56,784 nt of DNA, taken from contig JAVCCJ010000020.1 in NCBI GenBank assembly GCA_030765585.1, forward strand, positions 1-56,784, in the 5' to 3' direction. A program made the translations under genes and the position numbers. Under the pieces are notes generated by a model, which saw only the letters and a list, made by a program, of their open reading frames with translations, did not search any database and was not told the origin of the DNA. Of this stretch, positions 26,872 to 35,893 are shown piece after piece (the first letter of the stretch is position 1; every line of letters starts with the position of its first letter). This DNA comes from Candidatus Zapsychrus exili (GTDB taxonomy: Bacteria > Omnitrophota > Gorgyraeia > Zapsychrales > Zapsychraceae).

Positions 26872-28203
26872 ATGATTAAGGCAAGATTTGCTCCCTCTCC
26901 GACAGGGTATCTACATATCGGCGGTGCTCGCACCGCCCTTTTTAATTTCATGTATGTAAAGGCTCAAAAAGGAACGTTTGTCTTGCGTATTGAAGATACC
27001 GATCAGGTGCGTTCAAAAAAAGAATACGAAGAAGAGATTTTAGCTAGTATGAAATGGTTAGGAATGGACTTTGATGAAATTTTTTATCAAAGCAAACGTT
27101 TTGACCTTTATCAGGGATATGCACAGAAGCTAGTTGATCAAGGTAAAGCTTATAAACAAGACAATGCGATTCTTTTTAAGATGGAGTCTTGCGAACTTAA
27201 GCTTTATGATTTAATTCGTGGAGAAATTAATTTTGATACATCGAATTTTACAGCACGCAACGAAGACGGATCTACCGTTGTTGATGCAGCAGGCAGTCCT
27301 GTACTAAAAGACGAAGTTTTGATAAAGAATGATGGTTCACCTGCCTATAGCTTTGCTTGTGTTATTGACGATGCTACTATGGAAATTACGCATGTTATTC
27401 GAGGAGAAGACCATATATCAAATACTCCTAAACAGATGATGATGTATGAAGCACTAGGTTTTAAGCCGCCTAAATTTGCACATCTTCCTCTTATTATGGG
27501 AGAAGATGGTGGAAGGCTTTCAAAGCGAACAGGCGCAGTTGCTGTAAGTGATTATAAAGCCCAAGGGTTTTTGCCAGAAGCCTTGGTTAATTATTTGTTG
27601 CTTTTAGGTTGGTCGCCAGGAAACAATCAAGAGATAATAAGTTTAGATTCTGCTATATCCAAATTTTCGATAAAAAAGATAAACAAGGCTGCAGCTGTTT
27701 TTTCAATGGATAAACTTAGATGGGTCAATGCTCAATATACAAAGACAATGGATGCCCAGAAGCTGGTTGATTTTCTTGTTCCTTTTTTAAAAGAAAAAGA
27801 ATATATAAATGATACGTTTGATCAAAGCAAATTAGTTAAGGTAGTTAATTTATATAAGGGAAGATTTGCAGATATTAATGAATTTTTAGAAAGAACAGAT
27901 TTTATTTTTATTGAGGATATTGTTATTGATGAAGAAATGCGCGCAAAACACTTATTGGATAATCAAAAGAGCGCATTTAAGCTTTTAAGTGACAGATTAA
28001 GTATACTTGATAATTTTGATACTTTATCGGCAGAGAAGACTTTTAGGGAGGTTGTTAGCGAACTAAGTTTAGAGGCGTCAGGCCTTGTACATCCCGTACG
28101 AGTTGCTTTAACAGGCAAAGATATTGGTCCAGGACTTTTTGAAACCATGGATATTTTAGGTAAAGACAAAACAGTAAAAAGACTATTGAAAGTATTTAAA
28201 TAA
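26872..28203 (+). CDS. gltX: glutamyl-tRNA synthetase (short form)
   Basis: This 443-residue class I synthetase has RFAPSPTGYLHIGGARTALFNF (HIGH signature) and GGRLSKRTGA (KMSKS signature), with VLRIEDTDQVRS and GEDHISNTPKQ between. It is shorter than usual (about 470-490). Between QGKAYKQDNAI and the FKM strand, the segment that normally carries a Cys-rich zinc loop and 'GEPPRYDG.CR' is missing. glnS lies 187 nt downstream, so Gln-tRNA is charged directly and GltX is probably discriminating. Confidence 0.95.
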   Translation: MIKARFAPSPTGYLHIGGARTALFNFMYVKAQKGTFVLRIEDTDQVRSKKEYEEEILASMKWLGMDFDEIFYQSKRFDLYQGYAQKLVDQGKAYKQDNAILFKMESCELKLYDLIRGEINFDTSNFTARNEDGSTVVDAAGSPVLKDEVLIKNDGSPAYSFACVIDDATMEITHVIRGEDHISNTPKQMMMYEALGFKPPKFAHLPLIMGEDGGRLSKRTGAVAVSDYKAQGFLPEALVNYLLLLGWSPGNNQEIISLDSAISKFSIKKINKAAAVFSMDKLRWVNAQYTKTMDAQKLVDFLVPFLKEKEYINDTFDQSKLVKVVNLYKGRFADINEFLERTDFIFIEDIVIDEEMRAKHLLDNQKSAFKLLSDRLSILDNFDTLSAEKTFREVVSELSLEASGLVHPVRVALTGKDIGPGLFETMDILGKDKTVKRLLKVFK

Positions 28204-28226
28204 CTTATCTTCGGAGGGAATGCATT

Positions 28227-28367
28227 ATGGATTTAAAATCTTTTTTTATTTTAGCTGCATGTATTTTTATTCTATCAGGATGTGCAACAAGTAAAAATCC
28301 TGGGAGGAAAACCGCCTTACAACATGTAGAAGCTTTTGATACTTGGACAAAAGAAGTTTTGTGGTAA
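28227..28367 (+). CDS. 46-residue lipoprotein
   Basis: This gene is too short for the ORF track. It starts at an ATG with a GGAGGG ribosome-binding site 9 nt upstream. The product has a lipoprotein signal peptide (MDLKSFFILAACIFILSGC) with lipobox LSGC and Cys19 as the lipidation site. A mature tail of only 28 residues follows, with QHVEAFDTWTKEVLW at the end. It sits between gltX and glnS. No family is recognised; a small envelope lipoprotein is the safe description. Confidence 0.75.
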   Translation: MDLKSFFILAACIFILSGCATSKNPGRKTALQHVEAFDTWTKEVLW

Positions 28368-28390
28368 TCTTAAGTTTTCAATATTAAATT

Positions 28391-30085
28391 ATGGATAATA
28401 AAGACACAAATAATAAAAATTCTTTAGATTTTATTCGCGCTAGAGTTAAGGAAGATGTGAGCGCAAGTAAGAATGATAAAAGAGTTATAACTCGTTTTCC
28501 ACCGGAACCCAATGGATATCTGCATATAGGTCATGCCAAGGCTATTTGTCTAAATTTTGGAATAGCAAAGGAAAATGACGCTGTATGTCATCTACGCTTT
28601 GATGACACAAACCCAACAAAAGAAGAACAAGAGTATGTAGATTCGATAATAGAAGATGTTAAGTGGTTAGGGTTTGATTGGGGTAACCATTTATATTATG
28701 CGTCAGATTATTTTGATAGATTCTATGAATTTGCTTTGCAACTTATAGAGCAGGGTAAAGCTTATATTGATGATTTAAATGCAGAGCAAATACGTGAACA
28801 TAGAGGTACCTTAACAGATCCAGGTAAGGACAGTCCTTGTCGAAATCGTCCTGTACACGAAAATTTAGATTTATTTCATCAAATGAGAGCGGGTGAGTTT
28901 AACGAAGGTGATTGTGTGCTCCGCGCGAAGATTAATATGAGTTCTCCTAATTTAAATATGAGAGATCCTATTATTTATCGCATATTAAAAGCAGATCATC
29001 ATAGGACAAAGGACAATTGGTGTATTTATCCTATGTATGATTTTGCACATAGTATTTCTGATTCGATAGAGGGGATAACTCATTCAATTTGTACTTTAGA
29101 ATTTGAAAACCATAGACCATTGTATGAATGGTTTTTAGAAGAGTTGAATATTTTTCGTTCTAAACAAATTGAGTTTGCTCGTCTTAATTTAAGCTATACG
29201 ATCTTAAGTAAGCGTAAGTTATTACAATTAGTTGAAGAAAAGCATGTTTCTGGTTGGGATGATCCAAGGATGCCAACGATATCTGGTTTAAGGCGTAGAG
29301 GATATTCTTCGGCAAGTATTAGAGAGTTTTGTTCTCGCATTGGAGTTGCTAAGTTTGATAGCCTAGTTGATAAGGCACTTTTAGAGTATTGCCTAAGAGA
29401 AGATTTAAATAAAAAAGCAGAAAGAAGAATGGCAGTTCTTAAGCCTTTGAAAGTTGTTATTACTAATTATCCTCAAGATAAAAGTGAGGAACTTGATGCA
29501 ATCAATAATCCTGAAGACGAAACGGCAGGATCGCGTACAGTCTTATTTTCAAAAGAGATTTATATAGAGCAAGATGATTTTTTAGAGGATGCTCCAAAGA
29601 AATTCTTTAGACTATCTGTTGGTAGAGAAGTGAGACTACGTTATGCATATTTTGTTACATGTCAGGAAGTTATTAAAGACCCTACAACAGGTGAAATAAT
29701 AGAAATTCGTTGTACTTATGATCCTGAAACTAAGGGAGGAAATTCTCCCGACGGCAGAAAAGTAAAAGGAACAATTCATTGGGTATCGGCAGAGTATGCA
29801 ATAGGGGCAAAGGTAAGATTGTATGATAATCTATTTTTAAAAGAGGATCCAAATAAAATAGATGAGGGTAAGGATTTTAAAGAAAATTTAAATCTGAATT
29901 CTATAGAGGTGTTAGAGAAATGTTTTCTAGAGCCGAGCTTAAAAGATGCTAAGGCCGGAGAGCATTATCAATTTGAACGTTTGGGTTATTTTTGTGTTGA
30001 TTCTAAAGACTCAACACAAGATGCGCCTGTTTTTAATAGAACATCTACCTTAAGAGATGCTTGGGTAAAAATCCAAAAGAAATAA
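28391..30085 (+). CDS. glnS: glutaminyl-tRNA synthetase
   Basis: This 564-residue class Ic synthetase shows [22 protein letters not shown] (the [12 protein letters not shown] form specific to GlnRS) and the KMSKS equivalent [23 protein letters not shown] and the two C-terminal anticodon-binding beta-barrels are present. Length matches E. coli GlnS (554). GlnRS is patchy in bacteria and was acquired from eukaryotes, so its presence next to gltX points to horizontal history. If the genome lacks GatCAB, Gln-tRNA relies on this enzyme. Confidence 0.97.
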   Translation: MDNKDTNNKNSLDFIRARVKEDVSASKNDKRVITRFPPEPNGYLHIGHAKAICLNFGIAKENDAVCHLRFDDTNPTKEEQEYVDSIIEDVKWLGFDWGNHLYYASDYFDRFYEFALQLIEQGKAYIDDLNAEQIREHRGTLTDPGKDSPCRNRPVHENLDLFHQMRAGEFNEGDCVLRAKINMSSPNLNMRDPIIYRILKADHHRTKDNWCIYPMYDFAHSISDSIEGITHSICTLEFENHRPLYEWFLEELNIFRSKQIEFARLNLSYTILSKRKLLQLVEEKHVSGWDDPRMPTISGLRRRGYSSASIREFCSRIGVAKFDSLVDKALLEYCLREDLNKKAERRMAVLKPLKVVITNYPQDKSEELDAINNPEDETAGSRTVLFSKEIYIEQDDFLEDAPKKFFRLSVGREVRLRYAYFVTCQEVIKDPTTGEIIEIRCTYDPETKGGNSPDGRKVKGTIHWVSAEYAIGAKVRLYDNLFLKEDPNKIDEGKDFKENLNLNSIEVLEKCFLEPSLKDAKAGEHYQFERLGYFCVDSKDSTQDAPVFNRTSTLRDAWVKIQKK

Positions 30086-30103
30086 ATACAAGGAGATAGT
30101 ATT

Positions 30104-30253
30104 ATGTGCGAAGAAAACAAAGAAGGTAAAAAGAAAAGCAGTTTGATTGCAAAATTTTTTAAGAAGATTGCTGATAAGATAGACAACAAGCTAAAAGAAC
30201 CGCCAAAATCAGGTGGTTGTTGTTGTGGTGATGGAGAAGATAAAATATGCTAA
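30104..30253 (+). CDS. 49-residue cysteine-rich protein
   Basis: Absent from the ORF track because of size. It starts at an ATG with AAGGAGA 8-9 nt upstream. The sequence is very basic in the middle (SSLIAKFFKKIADKIDNKLK, an amphipathic helix), then ends PPKSGGCCCGDGEDKIC. The CCC triplet plus a C-terminal Cys suggests thiol coordination of a soft metal. Its stop overlaps the start of the permease gene by 7 nt, so the two are translationally coupled. No family is recognised. A metallochaperone or accessory subunit for the permease is inference. Confidence 0.75.
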   Translation: MCEENKEGKKKSSLIAKFFKKIADKIDNKLKEPPKSGGCCCGDGEDKIC

Positions 30254-31203
30254 CAGGTTTTGTTGATTGGTTTATTTATGGCATTCTAGGCTTTGATATT
30301 GAATCACAATTAGGAGGGACTATACATTTTTTTATTTATGACTCTCTTAAGATAGGCTTATTGCTTTTCTTTATGATAGCGGTAATAGGCTTTTTGAGAA
30401 GTTATTTGTCAGAAGCTAGAATTAAGAGGTGGATGACAAACGCTGGAATAGTTAAATATTTTTATGCAGCTTTATTTGGAGCTTTTACTCCTTTTTGTTC
30501 ATGTTCGTCGATTCCTATTTTCTTAAGTTTTTTAAAAACAGGTATTCCTATGGGGGTAATGTTTTCTTTTCTTATAACATCTCCTTTGCTTAATGAATAT
30601 TTGGCTGTTTTGATGTTTGGATTTTTTGGTTGGAAAATAGCAGTTGCTTATATTTTTAGCGGAATGTTTATCGGAATTATATCTGGAGTTGTGTTGGGTA
30701 AGATGGGTTTAGAAAAACATTTAATTCAAGACATTGTTGGCGTACAAACAGATATAAATACAAGAGAATATAAAAATTTGCAATCGCGCGTTAAATTTGG
30801 CATTGATGAAGCTTTTTCTATAATTAAGAAAATATGGGCTTGGATTCTTATAAGCATTGCAATAGGGGCGATTATACACAATTATGTTCCGCAAGAAATA
30901 ATTCATGGAATTATTGCAAAGACAGGATGGTTTGCTGTTCCTGTAGCTGTTATTTTAGGAGTTCCGATGTATGGAAGTTGTGCTGCTATTGTTCCGATTG
31001 CGTTTGTACTGTTTCAAAAGGGAGTTCCGATTGGAACAGCGCTAGCTTTTATGATGGCCGTTGCTGCTTTAAGTTTGCCTGAGGCAATTATTTTAAGACG
31101 AGCGATGAAGCTAAAGCTTATTGGTTTGTTTTTTGGCATCACAACTCTTTCAATTATTTTCATAGGATATGTTTTTAATTTTTTACAAACATTGTTAATG
31201 TAA
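30247..31203 (+). CDS. permease, UPF0718/ArsP_1 (SO_0444-like) family
   Basis: This 318-residue membrane protein has about eight hydrophobic segments. The key motif FTPFCSCSSIPIFLSFLKTGIP, with CxC in the first half, and GVPMYGSCAAIVPIAF in the second half define COG0701 permeases. Characterised members export methylated arsenicals (ArsP) or are linked to Cu/Zn efflux. It is coupled to the upstream Cys-rich protein gene. The substrate cannot be read from the sequence; a soft metal or metalloid is likely. Confidence 0.88.
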   Translation: MLTGFVDWFIYGILGFDIESQLGGTIHFFIYDSLKIGLLLFFMIAVIGFLRSYLSEARIKRWMTNAGIVKYFYAALFGAFTPFCSCSSIPIFLSFLKTGIPMGVMFSFLITSPLLNEYLAVLMFGFFGWKIAVAYIFSGMFIGIISGVVLGKMGLEKHLIQDIVGVQTDINTREYKNLQSRVKFGIDEAFSIIKKIWAWILISIAIGAIIHNYVPQEIIHGIIAKTGWFAVPVAVILGVPMYGSCAAIVPIAFVLFQKGVPIGTALAFMMAVAALSLPEAIILRRAMKLKLIGLFFGITTLSIIFIGYVFNFLQTLLM

Positions 31204-31213
31204 AGATAACATT

Positions 31214-31573
31214 ATGAACGTTGCTGTAATAGGAGCATCAAACAAACCTGAGAGATATTCCTATAAAGCTTTAATGCTCTTGCAAGAAAATAATCACACC
31301 GTTTTTCCTATTCATAAAAAGTTAGAACTGATAGAAGGGATCAAAGTATTCTCTAGCATTACTGATGTTAACTCTGCGATAGATACTATAACGATGTATG
31401 TTGGACCTGCTATTTCTAGCGAAATTCAAGATGATATTTTATCTTGTAACCCCAGTAGAATTATCTTTAACCCTGGATCAGAAAACCCACAATTAGAGCA
31501 AGCAGCAAGAGATCATGGCGTTGAAGTTGTTTGTGCTTGCACACTTGTTATGCTTAAAATAGGACAATTTTAG
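31214..31573 (+). CDS. small CoA-binding domain protein (YccU-like)
   Basis: This 119-residue Rossmann-fold protein begins MNVAVIGASNKPERYSYKALMLLQENNHTVFPIHKK, matching the CoA-binding domain of COG1832 proteins. FNPGSENPQLEQAARDHGVEVVCACTLVML is the conserved C-terminal part. It is a one-domain homologue of the N-terminal domain of the ADP-forming acetyl-CoA synthetase encoded at 53.8 kb. Its function is not established. It ends at the base before the next gene. Confidence 0.88.
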   Translation: MNVAVIGASNKPERYSYKALMLLQENNHTVFPIHKKLELIEGIKVFSSITDVNSAIDTITMYVGPAISSEIQDDILSCNPSRIIFNPGSENPQLEQAARDHGVEVVCACTLVMLKIGQF

Positions 31574-32389
31574 ATGTATAAAACTTTATTTATTGTATTA
31601 GCTATTGTTTTTGTTGTGTTTATTTTTAATTTTCCATCTTTAGATAGATCTCGTCTGATGCGCGTTCATTTTATTAATGTAGGATATGGAAGTTCTGTTT
31701 TTATTGAGCTTCCCAATGGTCAAAATTTGCTTGTAGATGCAGGTCCTAAAGGTCAAGCGCAACATTTAATAGAATATATAAAATCCTTAAATATAGGAAA
31801 AATAAATAAAGCAGTGTTAACGCATCCTCATAAAGATCATTTTGGAGGATTCGATGAGATATTTAAACATTTTATAGTAGAAGAGTTTTATTTTAATGGA
31901 GATGAACGCAATCCTCACGAAGGCTATTTTGATGTTATGGCTCAGATCAAAGAAGATGTTGAGCCTAAGGTTTTAAGCAGAGGAGATAGATTAGAGCTTT
32001 TTAGCGGCATAATAATAGAGGTGTTACATCCTAAAAGTTTAACGGGTACGGCTAATGAGGAAGTTATTGTTCTATGGATTGAATATGGGACACAAAGTTT
32101 TCTTTTAACGTCTGATTTACCAGAACAAGAGCAGGGAGAGCTAGTTGATTTATTTCTTAAGTTAGAGAGGGCAAATTTTGTTCAAGTACCACATCATGGC
32201 GGCGCAATTAATGATAAGTTCGCAAGTAGACTTTCTGGTAAAACTTTTATTTTATCTGTTGGAGAAAATGAATATCAAAATCCATCTGTTGAACAGCTTA
32301 ACAAATTAAAAGGTAAGATTGTAAGAACAGACAAAGAAGGTGATGTTGTCATAGAATCCGACGGACGAAAGGCGAAAATTATAAAATGA
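31574..32389 (+). CDS. ComEC-type metallo-beta-lactamase fold hydrolase
   Basis: This 271-residue protein has one N-terminal membrane anchor (TLFIVLAIVFVVFIFNF), so the catalytic domain is probably outside the cytoplasm. VHFINVGYGSSVFIELPNGQNLLVDAG and the metal motif THPHKDHFGG match the metallo-beta-lactamase domain of ComEC. Later ligands appear in LTSDLP and QVPHHGG. The usual 'DVGQGD' is NVGYGS here. ComEC domains degrade one DNA strand during uptake; stand-alone versions are of unknown role. It overlaps the VanZ gene by 4 nt. Confidence 0.85.
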   Translation: MYKTLFIVLAIVFVVFIFNFPSLDRSRLMRVHFINVGYGSSVFIELPNGQNLLVDAGPKGQAQHLIEYIKSLNIGKINKAVLTHPHKDHFGGFDEIFKHFIVEEFYFNGDERNPHEGYFDVMAQIKEDVEPKVLSRGDRLELFSGIIIEVLHPKSLTGTANEEVIVLWIEYGTQSFLLTSDLPEQEQGELVDLFLKLERANFVQVPHHGGAINDKFASRLSGKTFILSVGENEYQNPSVEQLNKLKGKIVRTDKEGDVVIESDGRKAKIIK

Positions 32390-32922
32390 AGGAGAGACTA
32401 AAACGGTGGGGATCTGTATTTGCGTGGACCACGCTTATTTATTCTACTCTTTATATAGTTAGGCCAATTTGTTCTTTTTTAAAGGAAAATATTCCTTTTA
32501 GTATAGTTGCCAATTTTTTGCTTGTAGCCTTATTCTCTGCAATTATTTTTTTGTTTTTAAGAAAAGTAAAAGTAAGAATGATATCAACCTATGTCTTGCT
32601 TTTATTGATTCTTTCTATGTATTTGTTTGGTTTTATGAGTATTAAAATAACAGAAGAAAAAATACATTTTATTGAGTACGGTATTTTAGTTTTTTTGGTT
32701 TATTGGGCAAGCATAGTTGATTTTAAGGATCCACATTCTTATATAATTGCTTTTTTTGTGGCGTTTTTTGTTGGGTGGGCAGATGAAGGTATACAATATT
32801 TATTACCTAATAGATATTACGACATAAGAGATGTTGTCTTTAATGGCGTGGGAAGCGCGTTGGGACTTTGTCTAATTTTTATAATGAGACGCGAAATTAT
32901 ACAAAAAACCCCCTCTATCTAA
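32386..32922 (+). CDS. VanZ-like membrane protein
   Basis: This 178-residue protein has four or five hydrophobic segments. KIHFIEYGILVFLVYWA and VGWADEGIQYLLPNRYYDIRDVVFNGVGSALGL match the VanZ family core (HfxeY…DExxQ…R..d..Dv..N..G). VanZ relates to teicoplanin resistance in enterococci, but most homologues are uncharacterised. Its stop codon lies inside the following terminator hairpin, and its start overlaps the upstream hydrolase (ATGA). Confidence 0.85.
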   Translation: MKERLKRWGSVFAWTTLIYSTLYIVRPICSFLKENIPFSIVANFLLVALFSAIIFLFLRKVKVRMISTYVLLLLILSMYLFGFMSIKITEEKIHFIEYGILVFLVYWASIVDFKDPHSYIIAFFVAFFVGWADEGIQYLLPNRYYDIRDVVFNGVGSALGLCLIFIMRREIIQKTPSI

Positions 32923-32937
32923 TTAAAGATAGAGGGG
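32910..32937. terminator. bidirectional terminator between VanZ and ferredoxin genes
   Basis: CCCCTCTATCT and AGATAGAGGGG form a perfect 11 bp stem with a 6 nt loop. On the minus strand it is followed by GTTTTTTG, a proper T-tract for the ferredoxin transcript. On the plus strand it ends the VanZ operon with a weaker tail. Confidence 0.85.
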
Positions 32938-32957
32938 AAAATTGTTTTAAGGCTTAT

Positions 32958-33125
32958 TTAAGCTTTGATTGCATCAGATGGACAGACTGAAACGCAAGCG
33001 CCACAATCAGTACATTTTTCAGCATCAATAGTATAAATAGGATCGCCTTCACTTATTGCTTCAACAGGGCATTCTGGAATACATGAACCACATGCGATGC
33101 AATCTTCGTTAATTGTATGAGCCAT
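32958..33125 (-). CDS. 2[4Fe-4S] ferredoxin
   Basis: This 55-residue protein is below the ORF cutoff. Read from the reverse strand it starts MAHTINEDCIACGSCIPECPVEAI and ends CTDCGACVSVCPSDAIKA. Two CxxCxxCxxxCP motifs bind two [4Fe-4S] clusters, as in clostridial-type ferredoxins. The ribosome-binding site is ideal (AAGGAGG). It is the only minus-strand gene right of the origin in this window and probably serves low-potential electron transfer in fermentative metabolism. Confidence 0.96.
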   Translation of the reverse strand: MAHTINEDCIACGSCIPECPVEAISEGDPIYTIDAEKCTDCGACVSVCPSDAIKA

Positions 33126-33253
33126 TAATTACCTCCTTGCTCTATGTTAGGTGTAACATCAACTTGTATTCTTTATTTTTTAGCATAATTATATTTTAAT
33201 TGCAAATAATAACATGTATTTTCTATTTTTTATGTATAATATAAAAATCTAAG

Positions 33254-34081
33254 ATGAAGACAAAACAATACTTTTACTTATATTTATTAATAGCTGCATC
33301 TTTTGTTATGGTATCTTGTGTCAGATTTGAAACAAGGCCGCATGGCTATGTACTGCCTAAAGAAGAAGCGTATTATGAGGAACAAGAGCTAATAATAGAG
33401 TCTGAAGTAGTCCGGTTAGCTGCATCAGAAACAGTTTCTTTTAAAACAGGAAGCAATCTTTCGCATCAAGTAGCGCCAGGAGAGACTGTTTGGCGTTTGG
33501 CAAAAATATATAATGTCAAAGCACAAGATATTATAAGTGCAAATTCACTTAAAAGTGCAACTGATATAAAAATGGGACAACGTCTTATAATTCCAAATGC
33601 ATCATCTCCGAAGGAAATTATACCTCTTTTTCCATCAAAGAAGTGGCAATATATTATCATTCATCATAGCGCAACAGATGAAGGTAATTCTTTGCATTTT
33701 AATAAAGCTCATACTTTAAGGGGTTGGGATAGGGGAGTTGGTTATGATTTTGTTATTGATAATGGTACAAGCGGGAAAAGAGAAGGTCAAATAGAAACAA
33801 CTCCCCGTTGGATTAAGCAGCAAGATGGAGCGCATTGTAAAGCATCAGATATGAATAAAAAGGCAATTGGGATATGTTTAGTAGGTAATTTTAGTGAAGA
33901 TAGAGTGTCAATGAGGCAAATGGAGTCTTTGGTTTTGTTGGTTCGTGTCTTGCAGGATTATTATAAAATTCCAATATCTAAAATATTGGGTCATGGAAAA
34001 GTTCCTGATGCTATAACAGAATGCCCTGGAACAAAGTTTCCTTGGAATGCTTTTATACAAAAACTTAAATCTGCGCAGTAA
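33254..34081 (+). CDS. LysM lipoprotein with N-acetylmuramoyl-L-alanine amidase domain
   Basis: This 275-residue protein has a signal peptide ending in the lipobox MVSC (Cys about residue 22). A LysM domain at about 75-118 (HQVAPGETVWRLAKIYNVK…MGQRLIIPN) binds peptidoglycan. An Amidase_2/PGRP domain occupies about 130-270. Its zinc ligands are likely in YIIIHHSATDEGN and in ILGHGKVPDAITECPG. It would cleave the amide between MurNAc and L-Ala in wall turnover, at the inner face of the outer membrane. There is no clear operon partner. Confidence 0.9.
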   Translation: MKTKQYFYLYLLIAASFVMVSCVRFETRPHGYVLPKEEAYYEEQELIIESEVVRLAASETVSFKTGSNLSHQVAPGETVWRLAKIYNVKAQDIISANSLKSATDIKMGQRLIIPNASSPKEIIPLFPSKKWQYIIIHHSATDEGNSLHFNKAHTLRGWDRGVGYDFVIDNGTSGKREGQIETTPRWIKQQDGAHCKASDMNKKAIGICLVGNFSEDRVSMRQMESLVLLVRVLQDYYKIPISKILGHGKVPDAITECPGTKFPWNAFIQKLKSAQ

Positions 34082-34324
34082 CATTTTCCTATAAATGTTT
34101 TATTGACATAAAGCATAAATTCTTTTAATCTATTACCGTATTTTGGGCCTCAAAATATCTTACCAAACCCGTTGTATCTTATATTATGAGTAATTTCTTT
34201 TCGCATAAAAAAACGCGCAATATGTCTTTGCTACAAGGAATCTTGTTCTTTTTAAGGTTGCTGTGTGGCAGTAAAGCTTATCATTTAATAAAAATTAAAT
34301 TTATTAATATTAAAAGGGAGAGTT

Positions 34325-35842
34325 ATGTCAAAAAAGCAAGGCTTTGATAACGAAAAGTATTTAAAAGAACAAACCGAAGCGATTTTAAAACGGGTTGAGA
34401 GATTTGATAATAAGCTCTATTTAGAGTTTGGCGGGAAATTACTTTTTGATTATCATGCTGCTCGCGTCCTTCCTGGATTTGATCCAAATGTTAAAATGAG
34501 ACTTTTAAAACAGTTAAGCAGTAGTGCTGATATTATTTTGTGTATCTATGCAGGAGACATTGAAAGAAAAAAAGTAAGAGCTGATTTTGGTATAACTTAT
34601 GATGTTGATGCATTGAAACTAATTGATGACCTTAAAGGGTGGGATATTGATGTTTGCGCTGTTGTTATAACGCGCTTTGAAGGTCAACCCGCAGCCACTA
34701 TCTTTAAAAATAAATTAGAACGTCGCAAAATAAAAGTATATACCCATCCGTTTACAGAAGGGTATCCAACGGATGTGGATCTGATTGTTAGTGATAAAGG
34801 GTACGGAGCAAACGCTTATATTGAAACAAAAAATCGTTTGGTTATTGTAACTGGTCCTGGACCAGGAAGTGGAAAACTTGCGACGTGCATGTCACAGCTC
34901 TATCATGAACATAAACATGGAGTAAACGCAGGTTATGCAAAGTTTGAAACATTTCCAATATGGAATTTACCTTTGAAACATCCTGTTAACATTGCATATG
35001 AATGTGCAACAGCTGATATCAAAGATTTTAATTTAATTGACTCGTTTCATTTAGAGGCATATGGCAAGACAACAGTTAATTACAATAGAGACGTTGAAAT
35101 ATTTCCAGTTTTAAAAAGAATATTAGGAAAGATTATGGGAGAAGATATATACAACTCTCCTACTGATATGGGAGTTAATTGCGCTGGGTCTGGAATTGTC
35201 GACGATGAAGTTTGTCGTGAAGCATCGCAACAAGAGGCGATAAGGAGATATTTTAGATATAAATATGAATATATAATGGGCCTAGTTGATCAAGAATCAG
35301 TGCAAAGAGCTGATTTGTTGATGGAAGAAATGGGGGTTCGTGTCGAAGACAGAAAAGTTGTTGAAGCTGCAAGGGCTGCAGCCGCAGATGCAGAGAAAAA
35401 AGGCGGAGGTAATGAGGGAGTTTATTGCGGAGCGGCGATTGAGCTGCATAGCGGAGAAATTGTAACAGGTAAAAATTCGCCTTTGATGCATGCCGCATCA
35501 AGTCTGATTATAAATGTTTTAAAGAAAATGGCAGAGATACCAGATAGAATACCATTATTATCAGAAAATATTATAAAATCTATATCAAATCTTAAGAATA
35601 ATATTTTAGATGCTAAGACAATAAGTTTAGATTTAGATGAGACTTTGATAAGCTTAAGCATTAGTGCTGCTACAAATCCTGCAGCACAGCTAGCTATAGA
35701 AAAGTTAAGTGAATTGCAAGGTTGTGAAGTGCATATAACGCATATTCCAACAGCTGGAGATGAAGCGGGATTAAGAAGATTAGGCGTGAATTTGACTAGT
35801 GATCCTAATTTCTCATCAAAAAGTTTTTGTAAGGCTACATAA
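34325..35842 (+). CDS. DUF1846 protein
   Basis: This 505-residue protein is full length for DUF1846 (about 495). The start GFDNEKYLKEQTEAILKRVERFDNKLYLEFGGKL, the Rossmann-like ITRFEGQPAATIFKNKLE, VTGPGPGSGKLATCMSQLYHEHKHG (a P-loop-like glycine turn) and the SPTDMGVNCAG segment are conserved family features. Structures exist for Gram-positive homologues but the reaction is unknown. A TTGACA box (34103-34108) with a weak TTTAAT lies far upstream. carB follows after 51 nt. Confidence 0.9.
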   Translation: MSKKQGFDNEKYLKEQTEAILKRVERFDNKLYLEFGGKLLFDYHAARVLPGFDPNVKMRLLKQLSSSADIILCIYAGDIERKKVRADFGITYDVDALKLIDDLKGWDIDVCAVVITRFEGQPAATIFKNKLERRKIKVYTHPFTEGYPTDVDLIVSDKGYGANAYIETKNRLVIVTGPGPGSGKLATCMSQLYHEHKHGVNAGYAKFETFPIWNLPLKHPVNIAYECATADIKDFNLIDSFHLEAYGKTTVNYNRDVEIFPVLKRILGKIMGEDIYNSPTDMGVNCAGSGIVDDEVCREASQQEAIRRYFRYKYEYIMGLVDQESVQRADLLMEEMGVRVEDRKVVEAARAAAADAEKKGGGNEGVYCGAAIELHSGEIVTGKNSPLMHAASSLIINVLKKMAEIPDRIPLLSENIIKSISNLKNNILDAKTISLDLDETLISLSISAATNPAAQLAIEKLSELQGCEVHITHIPTAGDEAGLRRLGVNLTSDPNFSSKSFCKAT

Positions 35843-35893
35843 AGTTTAGGGTAGATAATTTTACGTTTAATTAATTAACAAGAAGAGGTAAAG

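Noticed and set aside
34186-34347. Possible 53-residue ORF (MSNFFSHKKTRN…) in the leader of the DUF1846 gene
   Set aside because: No ribosome-binding site, no recognisable family, and it overlaps the start of the next gene. I could not support it as a gene or a leader peptide.
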